Positions 8,401 through 16,910 of a stretch of DNA of 64,000 nucleotides are shown in pieces. Location of the stretch: NCBI RefSeq assembly GCF_900109785.1, contig NZ_FOBH01000007.1:92390-156389 (forward strand). The letters run 5' to 3'. The notes under the pieces are model-generated. The model was not told where the DNA came from. It saw nothing but the letters and a program-made list of their open reading frames with translations, and did no database searches. This DNA comes from Nitrosovibrio tenuis. Its GTDB lineage: Bacteria; Pseudomonadota; Gammaproteobacteria; Burkholderiales; Nitrosomonadaceae. The position numbers and the translations under genes are program-made. Within the stretch, counting starts at the first letter, position 1, and each line of letters begins with the position of its first letter.

Positions 8401-8544
8401 GGCGTCTTCTTTGGGTGTTCGTCAGGTACGACGATCGAGAAGTGTCCTCATCGACAAGTGTAGTCCAGCCGCACGGCTTTGAGCTTAGGTATGAACCTCG
8501 AGCCAAAGCTGGACTCGAAGCGTGGGGGCTCATGCCAGCACAGC

Positions 8545-9018
8545 CTACCCGCGCACCGCCGCCTCGATCGTGGCGACGTCGATCTTCCGCATCTCTATCA
8601 TCGCCGCGAACGCGCGCTTCGCTACATCGCCGCCCCTGGCCATCGCGTCGGTCAGGACGCGCGGGGTGATCTGCCACGACAGGCCCCATTTGTCCTTGCA
8701 CCAGCCGCACGCGCTCTCCATGCCGCCGTTGCCGACGATCGCATTCCAATAACGGTCGGTCTCCGCCTGGTCGTCGGTGGCGATCTGAAAGGAGAATGCC
8801 TCGCTATGCTTGAACATGTTCCCGCCGTTGAGGCCAACGCACGGCACGCCGCACACCGTGAATTCGACCGTCAGGACGTCGCCCGCCTTGCCGCCTGGAA
8901 AGTCGGACGGCGCCCGGTGCACCGCCCAGACCGTGCTGTCGGGAAAGGTCTGGGCGTAAAAGCGAGCGGCCTCTGCCGCATCATGGTTGTACCACAGGCA
9001 GATCGTGTTCTTCATCAT
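8545..9018 (-). CDS. VOC-family (PhnB / demethylubiquinone methyltransferase-like) protein
   Basis: 157 residues with the PhnB-like pattern: MMKNTICLWYNHDAAEAARFY at the start, GGNMFKHSEAFSFQI in the middle and the CGWCKDKWGLSWQITPR signature near residues 105-120. These are vicinal-oxygen-chelate fold proteins of mostly unknown substrate. AGGAG lies 9 bases before the ATG at 9018. The truncated DHFR-type leader at 9031-9147 ends 12 bases upstream on the same strand, so the two were probably cotranscribed. Confidence 0.85.
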   Translation of the reverse strand: MMKNTICLWYNHDAAEAARFYAQTFPDSTVWAVHRAPSDFPGGKAGDVLTVEFTVCGVPCVGLNGGNMFKHSEAFSFQIATDDQAETDRYWNAIVGNGGMESACGWCKDKWGLSWQITPRVLTDAMARGGDVAKRAFAAMIEMRKIDVATIEAAVRG

Positions 9019-9030
9019 CGTTATTCTCTC

Positions 9031-9147
9031 CTATTTGCCGCCGACCAGGGAAAAGTCCGCGCCGAGCGGATTGTCGGAGCCTTGATTAGGGCCGGCCCCG
9101 TAGCTATCAAGTAAGATGGCGAAGTTGTGAACGCGTAGCTTAGTCAT
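9031..9147 (-). pseudogene. 38-codon remnant of a DHFR-family protein upstream of the VOC gene
   Basis: ATG at 9147 follows a strong AAAGGAG. The frame reads MTKLRVHNFAILLDSYGAGP and NPLGAD, the N terminus of a RibD/DHFR-like reductase, then jumps to SLVGGK and a stop. An internal deletion seems to have removed about 150 codons and joined the first ~30 codons to the last few. The ribosome binding site is intact, so a 38-residue peptide may still be made and may couple translation to the VOC gene. Confidence 0.65.
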
Positions 9148-9550
9148 GGAGACTCCTTTCTCAATTGATCGTGGCAACAAAAAGAGGCGATGGTGCGGCA
9201 CTATTCACCACATAGTCGAATGGAAACCCGGAAATCGACAGCCCGAAACAGCATTATCAGTCGGATCGACGCGGCGCGCAAACGACCGTTTATGCAATGA
9301 AGCGAATCGCATCTGAAATAAAGGCATTGCCTGTTGCATAATATATTGCATGATTACAACCATCGGCACCAGGTTTTTGCAATCATCCGTGTCGCGTCTC
9401 CTGCAGGGTGTCAAGATTCCTTAATTGGGTTTTACGTTCCAGTGCCCCCTAAACCCCTGATGTTGCCATTGAATCCGATCATTGGTCCACTACTGAAGCT
9501 TCATATTCCGTCGGATATCGAGCAGAGTGGTTCAGAAATAATTACTCACG

Positions 9551-9581
9551 AATTGAAATGTTATGGTATAACATTTCAATT
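9551..9581. promoter_or_regulatory. Zur-type operator upstream of zur
   Basis: A perfect 31-base palindrome: AATTGAAATGTTAT (9551-9564), GGT, ATAACATTTCAATT (9568-9581). The core GAAATGTTAT-N3-ATAACATTTC matches the known Zur box of proteobacteria. It lies 35 bases before the zur start, suggesting autoregulation. Confidence 0.85.
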
Positions 9582-9615
9582 CAATTGACTCCCTTGTAAT
9601 GAATATCGCGCTAAA

Positions 9616-10101
9616 ATGAGCCGCAATCCTTCAGGGCATAATCATAAAAAATGCATTAATGAAGCATTAAGCATGGCAGGACAGTTGTGCATGACGCGGG
9701 GTGTACGCTTGACACCCATTCGCTACCAAGTGCTGGAGTTGATTTGGGGCAGTCACAAAGCCGTCAAGGCCTATGATTTACTGGACCGAATCAAGCCCTT
9801 GCAACCGATGGCAAAACCGGCAACGGTTTACCGGGCACTGGATTTTTTGATCGAACAGGGCCTGATTCATCGAGTGGAGAGTCTCAATGCTTTTATTGGT
9901 TGTAGTTACTCAGGTCAGCAACATGAGCAGTTGCTGCTTATCTGTAAACTCTGCCACGAGGTAGAGGAGCGGGCTGCCGAGAAGGTCATGAAAACATTGG
10001 CCAGGGAGATGAAGCAGCTTGCTTTTGTCGCACATAGCAAATCCATAGAAATTCATGGTATTTGCATAAAATGCGCGCAACCGATGGTCAATCAAACCTG
10101 A
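9616..10101 (+). CDS. zur: Zinc uptake regulator, Fur family
   Basis: 161 residues with the Fur fold: winged helix with RLTPIRYQVLELIW (31-45) and the recognition-helix region MAKPATVYRALDFLIEQGL (about 70-88), then the dimerisation/metal region with CKLC and a C-terminal CIKC pair, the structural zinc site. The HEQL part replaces the usual HHHD-type stretch, as in Zur rather than Fur. Zur represses zinc uptake genes when zinc is sufficient. Its own promoter and that of the downstream TonB receptor carry matching palindromic boxes, which makes the Zur assignment stronger than from the protein alone. Confidence 0.88.
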   Translation: MSRNPSGHNHKKCINEALSMAGQLCMTRGVRLTPIRYQVLELIWGSHKAVKAYDLLDRIKPLQPMAKPATVYRALDFLIEQGLIHRVESLNAFIGCSYSGQQHEQLLLICKLCHEVEERAAEKVMKTLAREMKQLAFVAHSKSIEIHGICIKCAQPMVNQT

Positions 10102-10151
10102 TACTCGTTTCAATTAGCTAATGAGAGTGTGAGAGCGGTTTTCAAAATAAT

Positions 10152-10177
10152 ATATGTTACGTTATAATATAACATAT
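10152..10177. promoter_or_regulatory. Zur-type operator upstream of the TonB receptor gene
   Basis: The core GTTATAATATAAC (10161-10173) is a perfect palindrome with a 3-base centre, embedded in a wider ATATGTTA (10152-10159) / TAACATAT (10170-10177) repeat. It resembles the box before zur and ends 59 bases before the chosen receptor start. Confidence 0.8.
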
Positions 10178-10236
10178 ACTCGCCAAATGCTTGCCATCAT
10201 TAAATGCTCGCCATTATTTTTTGCTCTCAATTCCTC

Positions 10237-12417
10237 ATGAAAAAAAGACTTCCCATATTTTTATTGACAAGCGCAATTGGAACCACTGTCAGTGCGGGTG
10301 ACGCGGTGGACAATAGGACTCGGAAATCAGACCAAACAGTCGCCGGTGAAAATGTAGACAAAAATAATGTTCTCGAATTGGAGGAAATGGTCATTACCGC
10401 GCCGTTGCGGAAGAAAGCGGCAGATATCGCATTGCCTGTCACTGTCCTGAAAGGTAATGAATTGATCATGAAAATCGGGCGCAGTATCGGCGAAACTTTA
10501 AAAGACGAACCAGGCATTACCAGCCAATCATTCGGCCCCGGCGTAGGCACTCCGGTCATTCGCGGACAGGCGGGGCCGCGCGTACGCGTGTTGAATAATG
10601 GTATCGGCAGTAACGATGTGTCGCAATTGAGCCCCGATCATGCCACCAGCGTGGAAGCCATTCTTGTGGACCGTATCGAGGTGCTGCGTGGACCGGCCAC
10701 GCTGTTGTATGGTAGCGGGGCCATCGGTGGCGTGGTGAATGTCATCGATAACCGCATTCCGGGCAGGCTTTTCAGCAAACTGTTGGGCGGAGCGCTTGAG
10801 CAGCGTTTCGATTCGGCGGCCAACGAATCCACCACGGCCATGAAGGTGGAAGGGAGCAAGGGCAGCCTGGCCTATCACCTGGACGGCTTTTTCCGCACCC
10901 GCGGCAACCTCAGCATTGGTGGCCACGGCATTGATGTCAATGCCGCTCAGGCTATGGACCCCTCACTCACGGTGGTACAAAATCCAAAAGGGCATATTCC
11001 CAACACTTCTGCGCATGCTATCAGCGGTTCGGCCGGAGTTTCACTGGTAGGCGATCCCGGCTTCGCCGGTGTTTCTATCAACCGTCTGGAAAACAACTAT
11101 GGAATTCCTCCCGACGGCAGTGGCGGGTCTAATACTCGTATCGATCTGAAACAAACCAAATACGACTTCAAGAGTGAGCTGATTGATCCGCTCCCGTTTG
11201 TGGAGGCGTTGCGCACACGCTTGGGCTATACCGATTACAAGCACACGGAGCTGACCGGTTTATCGGGAGAGCCATTGGCGCCGGGGACTGCATTCGCCAA
11301 CAAAACCTACGAAGGCCGTGCGGAATTGACTCACCGGCCAATCGGACCTTTCTACGGCACCATCGGCTTTCAGGCTACTGCCAGCAACTTCGCGGCCTTC
11401 AATTTCGAGCTCGGCAATTCCAAAACCATCGTGCCTAAATCCCTGATTAACAGTTACGGCGTATTCGCGGTGGAATCGTTCGACTATGGGCCGGTAAGCT
11501 ACCAGCTGGGCGGACGCGTGGAGCAGACTTCCATTAATCCGCAAGGACAAAACTCCCTGCCTGGCGCTCCGCTCGCACCCTCCAGCCTTAACTACACCCC
11601 CACCAGCGCTTCGGTTTCCGCATTATGGAAGCTAAATGAACGTCATAAAATCAATCTGGGAGGTACCCGTTCACAGCGTGCTCCGCAAGTGCAGGAACTG
11701 CTTTCCTTCGGTTTCCATGATGCCACTCGAAGTTTTGATGAAGGTAACGCCTCGCTTAAAATGGAAACGTCATATAATCTGGATGTGGGTTACAAGTTGA
11801 ATACGGGCTGGATTCGGGCCGAATTTGATTTTTTCAATAACTGGGTCAATAACTACATTTATCAGCAACGGACCGGAACGGACGTGTTTCAGGACGAGGT
11901 TTCAGGTGGACCTCTCGCCTGCAATGGGTCGCAACCTGCGGATGCTTCTTGTCAGGCAGTGCTGCAGAGCCGGCAGGCTGATGCCGTTTTTTGGGGATAC
12001 GAGAGCAAGCTCATTTTCCCATTGTTGAGAAACCTTTACGGACTGGTCGATCTCACGCTGTTCAGCGATTATACTCGAGGCCGATTCTCCAGCGGGGGCG
12101 ACGTGCCGCGGATGCCGCCATTGCGTTTCGGTTTTCAACTTGACCATACCAGGAATCAATGGACAAGCAACCTGCGGCTGACGCGCGGGGAAGCCCAGAA
12201 TCATCCCGGTCTCAACGAAACTGCCACCCACGGTTACGTACTGCTTAATCTCAGCACGCAATACAGGATCAAGACCTATCGAGGTGTGGAGATGATGATA
12301 TTCGCTAAAGCCAACAACCTACTCAACGAAAACATCCGCAATTCTGTCTCGTATCTACGCAACTTTTCGCCGGAACCTGGGCGAAGTGCTCAAGTGGGTA
12401 TTCGCCTCACCTTCTAA
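10237..12417 (+). CDS. znuD: TonB-dependent outer membrane receptor, ZnuD-like zinc transporter
   Basis: A 726-residue outer membrane receptor. Signal peptide MKKRLPIFLLTSAIGTTVSA; TonB-box-like segment LEEMVITAP; plug domain with PVIRGQAGPRVRVL, VDRIEVLRGPATLLYGSGA and IGGVVNVID; then a 22-strand-type barrel ending in a terminal aromatic (RLTF). No ribosome binding site is clear; an in-frame ATG at 10204 exists, but the one at 10237 gives a normal signal peptide. The Zur-type box and adjacent zur make zinc the likely substrate (inference). Family length is normal. Confidence 0.88.
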   Translation: MKKRLPIFLLTSAIGTTVSAGDAVDNRTRKSDQTVAGENVDKNNVLELEEMVITAPLRKKAADIALPVTVLKGNELIMKIGRSIGETLKDEPGITSQSFGPGVGTPVIRGQAGPRVRVLNNGIGSNDVSQLSPDHATSVEAILVDRIEVLRGPATLLYGSGAIGGVVNVIDNRIPGRLFSKLLGGALEQRFDSAANESTTAMKVEGSKGSLAYHLDGFFRTRGNLSIGGHGIDVNAAQAMDPSLTVVQNPKGHIPNTSAHAISGSAGVSLVGDPGFAGVSINRLENNYGIPPDGSGGSNTRIDLKQTKYDFKSELIDPLPFVEALRTRLGYTDYKHTELTGLSGEPLAPGTAFANKTYEGRAELTHRPIGPFYGTIGFQATASNFAAFNFELGNSKTIVPKSLINSYGVFAVESFDYGPVSYQLGGRVEQTSINPQGQNSLPGAPLAPSSLNYTPTSASVSALWKLNERHKINLGGTRSQRAPQVQELLSFGFHDATRSFDEGNASLKMETSYNLDVGYKLNTGWIRAEFDFFNNWVNNYIYQQRTGTDVFQDEVSGGPLACNGSQPADASCQAVLQSRQADAVFWGYESKLIFPLLRNLYGLVDLTLFSDYTRGRFSSGGDVPRMPPLRFGFQLDHTRNQWTSNLRLTRGEAQNHPGLNETATHGYVLLNLSTQYRIKTYRGVEMMIFAKANNLLNENIRNSVSYLRNFSPEPGRSAQVGIRLTF

Positions 12418-12492
12418 GTCAATCAGAGGGAAACGCCAAATAGGCTTGCGGTTTCCACTGCCTCCATGGAATATTTGTTCGGAGGAAATGCG

Positions 12493-12642
12493 ATGGGCCT
12501 AGCCTCTGCCATGAAAGCGTGGGCACATCGCATTGTCGAGGAGCTCCAGGCGCAGACCCACAGCGTCACATCCCAGAAGGTCTGCATAACCATTCGAAAG
12601 CAGAAAAATATCGTCAAAAACAGCTGGACTGTAGTAGTTTAG
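12493..12642 (+). CDS. Possible small protein (49 aa) with a strong ribosome binding site
   Basis: GGAGG at 12481-12485 lies seven bases before ATG at 12493. The frame encodes 49 residues, helical and basic (SAMKAWAHRIVEELQAQ) with one Cys. No family recognised. It follows the receptor gene by 75 bases. A minus-strand frame overlaps it, and which strand is coding is uncertain. Confidence 0.3.
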   Translation: MGLASAMKAWAHRIVEELQAQTHSVTSQKVCITIRKQKNIVKNSWTVVV

Positions 12643-12878
12643 GTTTTGAAATGATAAGCAGAACACAAGTCTGACAGGTTGTTTCGATCGGTGAAGCTCA
12701 CGCGTTGCAGAATCCAAACCGCCGACGTTCGCGGCTTCCAGATATCTCCTGTTAAGAAGAACTTGCCGATGAGCGAAAACGAAACGCATCTTGCCGCCTC
12801 GCCTTCACCCATACCTGCAAAAGAGCTATCTCTCAGCTACCAGCTCTGACAGCCCCATCCGACCCGCCAGCCCCTTTT

Positions 12879-13181
12879 TTATTGAGGCAATTTGGCGGCG
12901 AGTACATCTACATGCTCAATCTGTGGCGACTCTGCTAATAACTCGGCAGCGTTAGCCATGAGCGCCGCCGCAATCGGTCCGGCCAAATGTGCTGACCGTC
13001 CTGATTCGTCAGGGAAGGCATCAAAGATGCCGAAAGTCGATGGTCCCAACCGTAACGCGAGCCAGATCGGCGTGGCAGCTTCCTGATTAGCAAGAGGGAG
13101 GGCACTTTCGAGGAAACTGGCTACAGCGGCTTCTTTTCCCGGTTTCGCTTGCAAGCGTACTAACAAAGCAACTTTTACCAT
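12879..13181 (-). CDS. Antibiotic-biosynthesis-monooxygenase (ABM) domain protein, putative quinol monooxygenase
   Basis: 100 residues forming a single ABM ferredoxin-like fold: VALLVRLQAKPGKEAAVASF at the start, FGIFDAFPDESGRSAHL in the middle and a helix ANAAELLAESP before the last strand. YgiN-type members oxidise quinols without a cofactor; others degrade heme or act on polyketides, so the substrate is not fixed. It stands upstream of a GST remnant and a flavin disulfide reductase, a possible redox-stress neighbourhood. Confidence 0.8.
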   Translation of the reverse strand: MVKVALLVRLQAKPGKEAAVASFLESALPLANQEAATPIWLALRLGPSTFGIFDAFPDESGRSAHLAGPIAAALMANAAELLAESPQIEHVDVLAAKLPQ

Positions 13182-13301
13182 GGTGATTTACCCTTTTCAA
13201 GTTGAACTACGAGAAACAAACTTTAATGATGATGTTGATTCCTGCCAAGTGGCAAGATTGACAATAATGATACTATTATTGCCATTCTTATCTATATCCT
13301 G

Positions 13302-13442
13302 GTACTCGATAAAGTTCTCAATGCCATTCTGTACGTGGCCGAGCACGGCTGCAAATGGCGCGGTCTGCCAAGGCGTTTTGGCAACTGGCATACGATCTAT
13401 ACGCGCATGGAAATCAACGGCTGTGAAAGAGATGGAAGTTAA
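13302..13442 (+). pseudogene. IS5-family transposase fragment
   Basis: One plus-strand frame reads VLNAILYVAEHGCKWRGLPR followed by FGNWHTIYTRM, the conserved N-terminal region of IS5-type transposases. It then ends at a stop (13440-13442) after a few unrelated residues. No inverted repeats or remaining transposase are visible, so this is a short remnant, sitting against the GST pseudogene. Confidence 0.7.
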
Positions 13443-13454
13443 CTGTTAACTGAA

Positions 13455-13770
13455 CTTTGCTAGAACGCCCTTGGCACTGCCGGGGCATCCATCCCTCGAA
13501 ATCAGATGGGACCAGCTTACCTGCCTTCTCGGCGAGATACAGTATCACCGCCGCGCATTCGGCGACGTGAAACTATCATCATCGATAACTGGCACCTGAG
13601 GGAAACAGCTGATCCGGCTATAGGTGGGACCGTCGAGTTCGCCGTCCGTGTGATCAAGGGCGTGGACGCGATAGGGTAACCCTACTTCCTGGAGCGCCCA
13701 TTGCGCCCTGAGGTCGCGCGTCTCGCCGATCACGGTGATAAACGCGTCCGAAGCGACAGAGTGATCATAC
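13455..13770 (-). pseudogene. Glutathione S-transferase gene remnant
   Basis: The minus strand reads ETRDLRAQWALQEVGLPYRV, then HTDGELDGPTYSRISCFPQV and PVIDDD, the thioredoxin-like N-terminal domain of a GST. After SFTSPNA the frame shifts, and another frame continues AVILYLAEKAGKLVP. A second shift near 13735 removes the normal start. The C-terminal helical domain is missing; the IS5 fragment lies at that end. Confidence 0.7.
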
Positions 13771-13792
13771 TTTCCTCCAACGTTGCTTTAGC

Positions 13793-15172
13793 TTACGCAA
13801 CGGGTTCCAGTTTGGACAAGGCGGTGGGGAGATATTCCGCAACTGTCGGATGAATATGCATTGCGCGCTGCACTACCGTATACGGCGCCTTCGCATACAT
13901 GACGTCCAGCAAAACCTGAATTACTTCATCGCCTCCGGTGCCAAGAATCGCAGCACCCATAATGTGTTTTGTTTCCGCATCAACAGAGATTTTGATGAAA
14001 CCTTGCGTCTCACCTTTCTCAACGGCGCGGCTCACTCTGCTCATCGGAAGTTTCGTAGCGAGTACAGGGCGCCCAGACTTCCGTATTTCGGCGTCCGTCA
14101 TGCCGCATCGCCCTAGCGGTGGATCGGTAAACAAAGCGTACGCCTGGATCCGGTCTGACACGCGGCGATGGTCTGAGTTAAGAAGATTATCGGCGACGAT
14201 CTCATAGTCGTTGTAGGAAGTATGTGTAAAGGCACCGCGGCCGTTGCAGTCACCCAGGGCCCAGATGCCGGGCACGTTTGTTTGCAGTTGATCGTCAACG
14301 ATGATGTAGCCGCGTTGGTTGGTCGCAACGCCGGCCCGGTCGAGACCCAGGTCGTTCGTGTTGGGAGTACGTCCCACCGCTAGAAGAACATGCGTGCCTA
14401 CTACTTCCGGCGGACCTTCGTCGCATTCCATTCCAACGGCGATACGACTGTCACGCTTCGCCAGTGATATACATTTCGCATTTGTCCGAATCCCTATCCC
14501 CTCCATCTCCAGGATCTCACGCACGGCGTTGGAAACATCTTCGTCTTCTCGTCCAATCAGGCGCGGTCCCATCTCTATGATCGTGACTTCGCTCCCGAAA
14601 CGGCGATACATCTGACCGAATTCCAACCCGACATAACTTCCGCCGATGATGACAAGATGCTCCGGGAGGAAGTCGATATCCATCATTGAAGAGTTTGTGA
14701 GAAATGGTACCTCATGAATCCCCGGCATCGCGGGAACAGAGGCGCGCCCGCCAACGTTGATGAAAACCTTGTCGGCTTGCAGCACCTCATCGTTGACCAC
14801 GACCGTATGGGACGACTGAAAGCGGGCATGGCCCTGGATGACCGTGCAATTCTTAAGTCCTCGCAACCCTTCCTCGACGCCCTTGTTCGACCGTCCGGAA
14901 ACTTCATCCTTGCGTGCTTTGACGCGTTTCATATCAACGCGCACATCGCCGTTGCCAGCAAAACCATACTCGGCACCGCGGCGAGCAACATGCGCTGCGT
15001 ACGCGCTGGCGACGAGCGTCTTAGTCGGGATACATCCCGTATTCACACATGTGCCGCCAAACTTGTGGCGTTCAATAATGGCGACAGTCATGCCCACGGC
15101 CGCAAACCGCGCAGCCAAAGACGGGCCTGCCTGGCCGGTCCCGATGATGATTGCATCGAAATGCCGCGACAC
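13793..15172 (-). CDS. FAD-dependent pyridine nucleotide-disulfide oxidoreductase, mercuric-reductase-like
   Basis: 459 residues. FAD-binding GTGQAG (11-16), redox pair Cys42/Cys47 in GGTCVNTGCIPTK, NAD(P)-binding IIGGSYVGLEF (about 177-187), the second FAD motif GIWALGDCNGRGAF, and the C-terminal dimerisation domain with HIHPTVAEYLP carrying the active-site His-Glu pair. It lacks the N-terminal metal-binding domain and the C-terminal vicinal cysteines of true MerA, so mercury reduction is unlikely. Lipoamide-, glutathione- or mycothione-type reductases are alternatives. The gene stands alone. Confidence 0.88.
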   Translation of the reverse strand: MSRHFDAIIIGTGQAGPSLAARFAAVGMTVAIIERHKFGGTCVNTGCIPTKTLVASAYAAHVARRGAEYGFAGNGDVRVDMKRVKARKDEVSGRSNKGVEEGLRGLKNCTVIQGHARFQSSHTVVVNDEVLQADKVFINVGGRASVPAMPGIHEVPFLTNSSMMDIDFLPEHLVIIGGSYVGLEFGQMYRRFGSEVTIIEMGPRLIGREDEDVSNAVREILEMEGIGIRTNAKCISLAKRDSRIAVGMECDEGPPEVVGTHVLLAVGRTPNTNDLGLDRAGVATNQRGYIIVDDQLQTNVPGIWALGDCNGRGAFTHTSYNDYEIVADNLLNSDHRRVSDRIQAYALFTDPPLGRCGMTDAEIRKSGRPVLATKLPMSRVSRAVEKGETQGFIKISVDAETKHIMGAAILGTGGDEVIQVLLDVMYAKAPYTVVQRAMHIHPTVAEYLPTALSKLEPVA

Positions 15173-15273
15173 GAGGCACCTCCTTTAAGGAAGATCCCAG
15201 GCCATCTTGGGCCAGCGCACCAATGCAGTGCTCGCCGGAGCGCCGCCGCTGACGACGATTATTTCGTAATCAT

Positions 15274-15960
15274 TCACTGAGGCAGCTCTTTGCCGGACTG
15301 CTCGCGCACCATGTACTCGGCGTACCAGTCCGGCCAGTTCTCGTCGGCTTGCCCCGTCCGTGCTTCGTGCTGTCCGTGCGCGGCCGCCGCACGCCGCAGC
15401 GCGCTCGCCAGATCGTTCGCCGACGCGAAGGTCGTCGTCGCGGGGTCGACGCGTCCGGGCAGCCGTGTTGTGACCTCCTGGAACAACCAGCCGTTGCCGT
15501 CCGGATCGCGAAACGAAGCAAACGAGCGGTAGCTGCGATGATCGGGATCCGGACCACTGACCCGGAGCCGACCAAACAGGTAGGGCTCGTCCGTGCCAGC
15601 GTATACGCCGGCGGCGTCGTGGAACACGTCACTGATCTCCACGCCCCGACCGAGCAGCTCGGCGCGGATAGCCGCGATATCGGAGACGATCAGGTACAGA
15701 CCCTGGGCGGAGCCGGGGGCCGCGGCGGTGACGTTCTTGCCGAAAATGATCGAGCATCCGGAGCCAGGCGGCGTAAATTGGATCACGCGGTAGTCTTTAT
15801 CGCTGGCAAAGTCGGCGTCGAGCCGCCACCCGAGCCTCCCGTAGAACTCCTTCGCGCGGTCTAAATCCGAGACAGGGATGACGACGATCTCGAACTTCAT
15901 GTCTACTTTCGCGACGCCGGTCGGGTCGTTACTGCGGATTTCAGTCTGCGCATTTGCCAT
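15274..15960 (-). CDS. VOC-family (glyoxalase/bleomycin-resistance-like) protein
   Basis: 228 residues. Residues ~20-145 form a VOC domain: KFEIVVIPVSDLDRAKEFYG at the start and FASFRDPDGNGWLFQEV at the end, where the Glu is the usual metal ligand. A C-terminal extension (about 165-228) with WPDWYAEYMVREQSG is a helical tail seen in some annotated glyoxalases. The substrate is unknown. An upstream in-frame ATG at 15960 is used; a later one at about 15900 (MKFEIVV) would give just the core. Confidence 0.82.
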   Translation of the reverse strand: MANAQTEIRSNDPTGVAKVDMKFEIVVIPVSDLDRAKEFYGRLGWRLDADFASDKDYRVIQFTPPGSGCSIIFGKNVTAAAPGSAQGLYLIVSDIAAIRAELLGRGVEISDVFHDAAGVYAGTDEPYLFGRLRVSGPDPDHRSYRSFASFRDPDGNGWLFQEVTTRLPGRVDPATTTFASANDLASALRRAAAAHGQHEARTGQADENWPDWYAEYMVREQSGKELPQ

Positions 15961-16246
15961 GTTCTTTCCTCCGCTGTGTTTTAACTAAATCGAAATTCAG
16001 ATTTGTTCAATTCAAATACCAACACAATCACGTCCCCTTAAGGCGTGGCGTTCGAGGCCTAGCGTTCGAGCCGCTCCATGGACTTGTTGGCATCAGGCTA
16101 GTTTTGTCGATTTCATTCTAACGACCGAGGAGTTTGCCGCCATAGCGCGTGGGATGTAGTAGATCAAGAGGTTCAACTTTACGTCGCCTTGGGCTGCTTC
16201 GCATCGCTCATTGAATGTACCTTATTGAATGTTCCTTGTTGTCACC

Positions 16247-16397
16247 TTACTGGCGTGATGGCCTATTGTCAAAATAATAGACATACCGATTGTTACCATC
16301 GCTAGTATGGTGGATGCCGCGATCGGGCGCTGATTCGAACACGTGATAGCCCAATTTGGCGAGCGCGGCTGTAGCTGTATCACGCAGACGTCTTCAT
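16247..16397 (-). pseudogene. Short coding remnant next to an integrase fragment
   Basis: The minus strand reads RDTATAALAKLGYHVFESAP and ends NRYVYYFDNRPSRQ at a TAA. It has protein-like composition but no start; a stop precedes it in frame. It looks like the 3' end of a gene cut by the insertion that left the neighbouring integrase fragment. Family unknown. Confidence 0.3.
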
Positions 16398-16424
16398 CTG
16401 ACAGCTCGCCAGTTGAATGCGCAG

Positions 16425-16673
16425 CTAGGTGGCTAGGTGGTCAGTGGTCCCTTTGCACTGGAACTCTTTGTCGAGCTTAACGGATTCGATACGAGCGAGC
16501 CTGTCCGCTTCTTTTCGGTCTTTGGTTTTAAGGCTGAAAACGATCTGAGAGGAAGGATAAAAGCTGAGGAGGTCTTTAGGGACGCGCCTGCGGAAATAGT
16601 AGGTTCCGCTACGGTTAAATACATGAGTTTGAGAAGCCACATCCATTCTCCAAGTGTAACAGTTGTGCGACAC
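16425..16673 (-). pseudogene. N-terminal fragment of a tyrosine-recombinase (phage integrase) gene
   Basis: The 82-codon frame contains HVFNRSGTYYFRRRVPKDLL and SLKTKDRKEADRLARIES, the DUF6538-type N-terminal segment common in phage integrases. The catalytic domain is missing; the frame stops soon after. It lies just outside the tRNA-Glu-like repeat at 16737-16755, so it probably belonged to another element that used the same tRNA as its target. Confidence 0.65.
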
Positions 16674-16736
16674 TTGGAAACTGAACCTGTTGATTTGCCT
16701 GACTGTTGTTTCTTATCAAGCACCTGAGGATGAGCT

Positions 16737-16755
16737 GGCGTCCCCAAGGGATTCG
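16737..16755. repeat. Attachment-site-like direct repeat, distal copy
   Basis: GGCGTCCCCAAGGGATTCG matches 31623-31642 at the 3' end of tRNA-Glu except for one missing G in the run after AA. The two copies are about 14.9 kb apart and bracket the defective prophage, as expected of attL and attR. Confidence 0.65.
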
Positions 16756-16910
16756 GCGAAATCCCCACTATTTTTAAACGGAGGAACATTACGATTAAGC
16801 CAGCGAAACAGCTTAAGAAACAACGTGCTATACTCGCCTGATGCTCCCACACCAAGTCTTCCTCTTCATCTGCTGGTCGATACTGGCGCTATCGGTTGTC
16901 TGGGCGCTGG

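Noticed and set aside
12499..12789. 96-codon minus-strand frame after znuD
   Set aside because: No ribosome binding site or motif; overlaps a plus-strand frame with a better one. Neither is secure.
13793..15172. Assignment as true mercuric reductase (merA)
   Set aside because: Lacks the N-terminal heavy-metal domain and the C-terminal vicinal cysteines, and no mer genes are near.
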